The notes beneath the pieces were generated by a model. The model saw only the letters and a list, made by a program, of their open reading frames with translations. It had not been told where the DNA came from and searched no databases. A stretch of DNA of 64,000 nt from Pantoea agglomerans NBRC 102470 (GTDB taxonomy: Bacteria; Pseudomonadota; Gammaproteobacteria; Enterobacterales; Enterobacteriaceae), in NCBI RefSeq assembly GCF_001598475.1, contig NZ_BCZA01000001.1, positions 620,001 through 684,000 of the forward strand. The letters are read 5' to 3'. Positions 60,216-64,000 of the stretch are shown piece after piece. Each line of letters opens with the position of its first letter. The stretch's first letter is position 1. A program made the translations under genes and the position numbers.

Positions 60216-60417
60216 CAATATTGCGCGCCCTGATCATTTTGAGTATGGCCGGTTACCCGCAAACCTGCCCTTTAACGGTGCAATCTGCCCTGAAAAGGCG
60301 CAGCTGGCTACCCGTTAAAATCCGTTTACAGGTCAGGCAGTTTTTCCACGCGCAGAAGCGGAAATGAAATGCTATGGTGAAGCCATCGACTCTGAAAATG
60401 GCATAAGGAACAGTGAG

Positions 60418-61164
60418 ATGATTATTTTTGTCACCGGTGCGACCGCCGGTTTTGGTCAAAGCATCACCCGTCGCTTTATTGAGAATGGTCATAAAGTGAT
60501 TGCCACTGGACGACGGGCTGAACGTTTAAAAGCGCTGAAGGAAGAACTGGGCGAGAATATTTATACGGTACAGCTCGATGTGCGTAACCGTGCCGCCATT
60601 GAAGAGGCGGTCGCGCAGTTACCGGCGGAATGGCGCAATATCGACGTGCTGGTCAATAACGCCGGTCTGGCGCTGGGCGTCGAACCGGCGCACAAAGCCA
60701 ACGTCGAAGACTGGGAAAACATGATCGACACCAACACCAAAGGCCTGGTCTATATGACCCGCGCCCTGCTGCCACAGATGGTGGAGCGTGATGTCGGTCA
60801 TATTATCAATATCGGTTCGATTGCCGGTAGCTGGCCCTATGCCGGTGGCAACGTCTACGGCGCCACCAAAGCCTTTGTGCGCCAGTTCAGCCTGAATCTG
60901 CGTACTGATTTACACGGCACCGCGCTGCGCGTGACCGACATTGAACCGGGTCTGGTCGGTGGCACAGAGTTTTCCAACGTGCGCTTTAAGGGCGATGATG
61001 ACAAAGCGGGTCAGGTCTACGAAGGGGCTACCGCCTTAACGCCGGAAGATGTGACAGAAGCCGTATACTGGGTGGCCACACTGCCTAAACATGTCAACAT
61101 CAATAGCCTTGAGATGATGCCGGTCAGCCAGACGCTGGCGGGGCTGAAAGTGCATAAACCTTAA
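60418..61164 (+). CDS. ydfG: NADP-dependent 3-hydroxy acid dehydrogenase YdfG
   Basis: 248 residues, the same length as E. coli YdfG. TGATAGFG is the cofactor loop and ATGRRAERL indicates NADP. NNAGLALG, the catalytic Ser (INIGSIAGS) and YGATKAFV complete the active site; EPGLVGGTEFSNVRFKG is diagnostic. It oxidises serine, allo-threonine and 3-hydroxy acids and reduces malonic semialdehyde. AAGGAACA precedes ATG 60418. In E. coli it neighbours dcp; here the xdh-guaD operon separates them. Confidence 0.93.
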   Translation: MIIFVTGATAGFGQSITRRFIENGHKVIATGRRAERLKALKEELGENIYTVQLDVRNRAAIEEAVAQLPAEWRNIDVLVNNAGLALGVEPAHKANVEDWENMIDTNTKGLVYMTRALLPQMVERDVGHIINIGSIAGSWPYAGGNVYGATKAFVRQFSLNLRTDLHGTALRVTDIEPGLVGGTEFSNVRFKGDDDKAGQVYEGATALTPEDVTEAVYWVATLPKHVNINSLEMMPVSQTLAGLKVHKP

Positions 61165-61174
61165 CTCCCTGCAG

Positions 61175-61195
61175 CGCCAGCCCTCACGGCTGGCG
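61175..61195. terminator. Hairpin between ydfG and ynfA
   Basis: CGCCAGCC and GGCTGGCG form a perfect 8-bp stem with a 5-nt loop between convergent genes. No T-run; probably bidirectional. Confidence 0.5.
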
Positions 61196-61525
61196 TTACC
61201 CGCGTCCCCAGCCCATCACGATAATCAGCATGCCGCTGAATGCGATCAGTGCCCCGCTCCAGTCCCACACACTTAACTTCACGCCATCCACCACCCGCAA
61301 CCAGAGCAGCGCGGTAAGCACATAGACGCCACCGTAGGCGGCATAAACCCGGCCGCTGGCCGCGGGATGCAGCGTCAGCAGCCAGACAAATAGCGCCAGA
61401 CTTGCTGCCGCAGGGAGTAGCAACCAGACTGAGCCGCCTTTTTTCAGCCATAACCACGGCAGAAAGCAGCCGGTAATCTCCGCCAGCGCGGTAATAAAAA
61501 ACAGCAAGGCGGTTTTAATCAGCAT
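61196..61525 (-). CDS. ynfA: YnfA family inner-membrane protein (UPF0060)
   Basis: 109 residues with four transmembrane helices, the size and pattern of E. coli YnfA (108). Conserved features are [32 protein letters not shown] and [15 protein letters not shown]. Members resemble small multidrug resistance proteins, and export of toxic cations has been proposed, but function is not settled from sequence. AGGAGAGG precedes the ATG. Confidence 0.92.
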   Translation of the reverse strand: MLIKTALLFFITALAEITGCFLPWLWLKKGGSVWLLLPAAASLALFVWLLTLHPAASGRVYAAYGGVYVLTALLWLRVVDGVKLSVWDWSGALIAFSGMLIIVMGWGRG

Positions 61526-61590
61526 CCTTACCTCTCCTTAACGTAAACAAACGACTCACTGCTGGTGAGCAAAGAAACGGCGATGATATA

Positions 61591-61740
61591 CTAAGAGCCA
61601 GGCCCATCAGGCTGTTTTATTTATCCGTCTGACCCGGGCAGTGCTCATCATCCTCACGTACACTCTGTACGCACCGGTTGTTATGCGCTGTCGGTGTTCA
61701 GACTTCTGCCTCAATGACCCCTGATGAGCCAGGCTCTAAG
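61591..61740. repeat. 150-bp imperfect palindromic element
   Basis: The ends are 21-bp inverted repeats (18 of 21 matches): CTAAGAGCCAGGCCCATCAGG at the left, its near complement at the right. Internal matched segments (GTCTGA) and a central CGTACA-CTC-TGTACG make the whole unit foldable. Size and symmetry resemble non-autonomous enterobacterial intergenic repeats (ERIC-like or MITE). No clear target duplication was seen, and no second copy in this window. Confidence 0.65.
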
Positions 61741-61800
61741 CATGCCCGCTGCAACCGCTGTCGTGGATGGCGATGTTTGCGTTAACTAAAGGATAGTGTG

Positions 61801-62124
61801 ATGAAAAAAATGATCCCTGCCGTGCTGATGGTTCTCCTCTCCACTGCGGCATTCACTGCCACTGCGAATACTAATCGTCTGATTATCGAAGATGGCAGTT
61901 CCGCGCTGAGCAATGAAGCGGCGCGCCAGGATAAAGAGCAATGGAATGACACGCGCATGCTGCGCAACAAAGTGAACACCCGCGTCGAAAAAGAGTTTGA
62001 TAAAACCGATCGTGCGTTTGATACCCGCGACAAGTGCGAGCAGAGCCTCAATCTCAACGCCTACTGGGAGCCCAACACCCTGCGTTGTCTGGATCGCCGT
62101 TCCGGTCGCCCGGTAGCGCCGTAA
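61801..62124 (+). CDS. ynfB: YnfB, DUF1283 periplasmic protein
   Basis: 107 residues. Signal peptide [22 protein letters not shown]. The mature part matches E. coli Ynf[46 protein letters not shown]. Two conserved Cys probably form a disulfide. Function unknown. AAGGAT precedes the start; ATG 61801 is preferred to the GTG directly before it. The order ynfA-ynfB-ynfD is kept from E. coli. Confidence 0.9.
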   Translation: MKKMIPAVLMVLLSTAAFTATANTNRLIIEDGSSALSNEAARQDKEQWNDTRMLRNKVNTRVEKEFDKTDRAFDTRDKCEQSLNLNAYWEPNTLRCLDRRSGRPVAP

Positions 62125-62168
62125 ATTTGAGCTATAGTAATGACGACGACTAACATAAGGAAGACGTG

Positions 62169-62465
62169 ATGAAGCTACAGAGGGTTTTGTTAAGCGCGGC
62201 GTTATTTGCTCTGCCGCTAATGGCGCAGGCATCCTGTGAATCGGTAAAAACCGAAATCAGCCAGAAAATTATTCAGAACGGTGTGCCTGAGTCGGGTTTT
62301 AGTCTCGACATCGTCGCCAACGATCAGGTTGATCAGGCGGGTGGCCAGGTCGTCGGACATTGTGAGAACGACACACAAAAAATTGTTTATAAGCGCTCAG
62401 GCAGTGACAACGAAGCCAGCGTACCTGCCAGTGCCGGCAGTTCGCAGGACTCATCTGCCCAGTAG
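62169..62465 (+). CDS. ynfD: YnfD, DUF1161 periplasmic protein
   Basis: 98 residues. Signal peptide MKLQRVLLSAALFALPLMAQA. The DUF1161 core has CESVKTEISQKIIQNGVPESGFSL, NDQVDQAGGQVVGHCENDTQKIVY with two Cys. The C-terminal 20 residues are Ser/Ala-rich and disordered. Function unknown. AGGAAG lies upstream; ATG 62169 preferred over the preceding GTG. Only 44 bp after ynfB, possibly cotranscribed. Confidence 0.9.
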   Translation: MKLQRVLLSAALFALPLMAQASCESVKTEISQKIIQNGVPESGFSLDIVANDQVDQAGGQVVGHCENDTQKIVYKRSGSDNEASVPASAGSSQDSSAQ

Positions 62466-62477
62466 TTCTGTTCAAAT

Positions 62478-62500
62478 CAGGGCGACATCCTGTCGCCCTG
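62478..62500. terminator. Hairpin between ynfD and the MFS gene
   Basis: CAGGGCGACA and TGTCGCCCTG form a perfect 10-bp stem with a 3-nt loop, between convergent genes. CCTGTTAG follows, so no T-run. Confidence 0.55.
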
Positions 62501-62504
62501 CCTG

Positions 62505-63971
62505 TTAGTCCGCCTGTTCCGGTCGCTGACGCGGCATCATCCATGCCACACCCACCGCAAACAGCGCAATCACCAGTGCCACAACGAACACCCAGTGCAG
62601 TGAGGCGGCAATGGCTGCTGTCATCTGCTGCAGGGTTTCCGGATGTAACTGCTGACGGCTGGGTTCGGACATAATCTTCTGCACCGGATCCTCGACCTGC
62701 GGCAAACGCCACTGCAGATTGAGATTCAGCACCGCGCCCATGATCGCCGTCCCTACCGCCGACCCGATCATCCGGCTGAACATAATTGAAGCGGTACAGA
62801 TGCCGCGAATCTGGTAATCCGCCTGGTTTTGTACTGAAACCAGGAACGTGGTGCTGGTCATCCCCATGCCGGTACCGATCAGAAACGCCGTAAAGCCCGC
62901 CTGATAGAGTGAGCTTGTGGGCTGTAAAAACAGCAGCAAGGCACTGCCGGTCACCAGCAACAGCGCCCCAAGCTGGGCGGTGAAGCGGTAGGAGGTGTGC
63001 AGCATCAGTCTGCCGCTGAGGGTGCTGGCCAGCGGCCAGCCAATCGACATCATCGCCAGCACACTGCCCGCCTGTAACGGTGAACCGCCGCTGATCCCCT
63101 GAATCCAGGTGGGCAGAAAAGCGCTGATGCCCATCATGGCCGCCCCGATGATGAGGTTGCCCGCATTGCCCGCCACGATAAGCCGGCTGCGCCAGATTAT
63201 CAGCGGAAACAGCGGTGCCGCTGAATGCAGCTCGTGGCGTCTGAGCTGCCAGCCAGCGAACAGTGAGAAGAGCAGAAACGGCACCAGCCAGACGCCCAGC
63301 TGTTCCGCCTGCAACAGCGCAATCAGCAAGGCCGTCACGCAGAGCATCAGCCAGCCGCTGCCCGCCAGGTTCAGCGGCTGCGATTTCTCCTCCTTCTGGT
63401 GCGACGGTAGCCAGCGCCACAGCATCAGCATGCTGATCAGGCCGATAGGCAGATTGACCCAGAAAATCACCGACCAGCTAAAGTGCTGTACCAGCCACGC
63501 GCCGGTCAGCGGCCCCACTATCGCCGCTACACCCCAGACGCTGGAGAGCCAGCCCTGCACGCTGGCGCGTTCGCGCGGCGAATAGATATCCGCCACGATG
63601 GTGGAGCTGAGCGGCATGATCGCCCCCGCCCCCAGGCCCTGAAACGCCCGGAACAGGATCAGCCAGGTCATGGTATGGGCAAAGCCACACAGCACCGACC
63701 CCACCAGGAAAATCGACGTGCCGACAAAAAACATCGTTTTGCGACCCACCATATCCGCCAGCCGCCCATAGAGCGGCACGCTGACAGCCTGGGTCAGCAG
63801 ATAGATCGAGAAGACCCAGCCAAACTGCGAAAAACCGCCGAGATCAGCAATGATGGTGGGCATCGCGGTGGCCACAATAGTGACTTCAATGGCCGCCATA
63901 AACATCGCCAGCATGCAGGCGATCAAGATCCAGTGGCGATGTCCGGTCCGGATTTGTGCGCTTTCAGTCAT
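62505..63971 (-). CDS. MFS drug exporter, DHA2 (EmrB/QacA) family
   Basis: 488 residues with about 14 transmembrane helices. TM1 has MFMAAIEVTIVATAMPTI, with an acidic residue and the usual D/E-T-x-V-N-like pattern; LADMVGRKTMFFVG is the loop 2-3 motif; GPLTGAWLVQHFSWSVIFWVNLPIG is motif C of drug:H+ antiporters. No emrA-like partner is adjacent, so it may export directly into the periplasm. Substrates cannot be read from sequence. It ends the window; its promoter is in the last 30 bases or beyond. Confidence 0.88.
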   Translation of the reverse strand: MTESAQIRTGHRHWILIACMLAMFMAAIEVTIVATAMPTIIADLGGFSQFGWVFSIYLLTQAVSVPLYGRLADMVGRKTMFFVGTSIFLVGSVLCGFAHTMTWLILFRAFQGLGAGAIMPLSSTIVADIYSPRERASVQGWLSSVWGVAAIVGPLTGAWLVQHFSWSVIFWVNLPIGLISMLMLWRWLPSHQKEEKSQPLNLAGSGWLMLCVTALLIALLQAEQLGVWLVPFLLFSLFAGWQLRRHELHSAAPLFPLIIWRSRLIVAGNAGNLIIGAAMMGISAFLPTWIQGISGGSPLQAGSVLAMMSIGWPLASTLSGRLMLHTSYRFTAQLGALLLVTGSALLLFLQPTSSLYQAGFTAFLIGTGMGMTSTTFLVSVQNQADYQIRGICTASIMFSRMIGSAVGTAIMGAVLNLNLQWRLPQVEDPVQKIMSEPSRQQLHPETLQQMTAAIAASLHWVFVVALVIALFAVGVAWMMPRQRPEQAD

Positions 63972-64000
63972 AGGGTTCCTTTTTTAATCTGCAAGGCTAG

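Larger units (their letters stand above)
60017..60417. other. 401-bp divergent region between guaD and ydfG
   Basis: Holds the guaD sigma-54 promoter, the enhancer-like inverted repeat and another palindrome GTTGCGCAAC (about 60148-60157). The ydfG side has no strongly recognisable promoter. No open frame of note. Confidence 0.5.

Noticed and set aside
1..64000. CRISPR arrays, rRNA, tRNA, prophage or transposase genes
   Set aside because: No regularly spaced direct repeats, no recognisable tRNA or rRNA sequence, and no integrase, terminase or transposase-like protein was seen while reading both strands.

Overview
The window looks like chromosome from a member of the Enterobacterales, most likely the Erwiniaceae (Pantoea/Erwinia type). 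The basis is coding style, near full-length matches recalled for many Escherichia coli proteins (HipA/HipB, Dcp, YdfG, YnfA/B/D, NudK, CurA, YghA, AmpC), and accessory content typical of plant- or environment-associated enterics: a PQQ sugar dehydrogenase, purine catabolism, fimbriae, ABC sugar uptake and a GH15 enzyme. No rRNA, tRNA, CRISPR array, prophage or intact insertion sequence was seen. Species assignment is inference.

Layout. 1-2.7 kb: end of a membrane protein gene, an ACS-type MFS transporter and an orphan GT-D glycosyltransferase. 3.2-5.8 kb: membrane PQQ dehydrogenase with promoter and strong terminator. 6.0-12.4 kb: a six-gene sugar operon (isomerase, binding protein, ATPase, permease, RpiR regulator, PfkB kinase). 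12.4-21.8 kb: mostly single metabolic genes (curA, a 47-residue small protein, a racemase-like gene with a probable CTG start, a DeoR regulator divergent from nudK, an OYE-type reductase, an SDR divergent from a LysR regulator, exported uraH with a decayed partial copy beside it, a secreted esterase). 21.9-23.3 kb is AT-rich and essentially gene-poor. 23.3-29.9 kb: a chaperone-usher fimbrial operon led by a cysteine-rich LuxR-type regulator.

30-36.9 kb: a GGCT-like protein, a FUSC efflux-type protein next to an M24 protein lacking metal ligands, a stand-alone zinc ribbon, and hipBA with four operators spaced exactly 28 bp, divergent from a GNAT acetyltransferase. 36.9-43.4 kb: an Afu/Fbp-like ABC importer with an inositol-monophosphatase-family enzyme and a divergent LacI regulator whose two probable operators share one pattern; uptake and dephosphorylation of a phosphorylated compound is the simplest reading. 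43.6-50.2 kb: yghA, a GH15 enzyme, a RES-Xre toxin-antitoxin pair, ampC without ampR, a secreted eight-cysteine small protein and a GT4 glycosyltransferase.

50.8-60.2 kb: purine catabolism. guaD-xdhA-xdhB-xdhC (guanine to xanthine to urate) and hpxO (urate to 5-hydroxyisourate) flank dcp, and uraH at 19.5 kb would take the next step. Both hpxO and the guaD operon have sigma-54-type promoters, and the guaD one has a 16-bp inverted repeat about 130 bp upstream, as expected for an enhancer-binding activator; this points to nitrogen-limitation control. The xdh-guaD block separates dcp from ydfG, which are neighbours in E. coli. 60.4-64 kb: ydfG, ynfA, a 150-bp palindromic repeat, ynfB, ynfD and a DHA2-type drug exporter.
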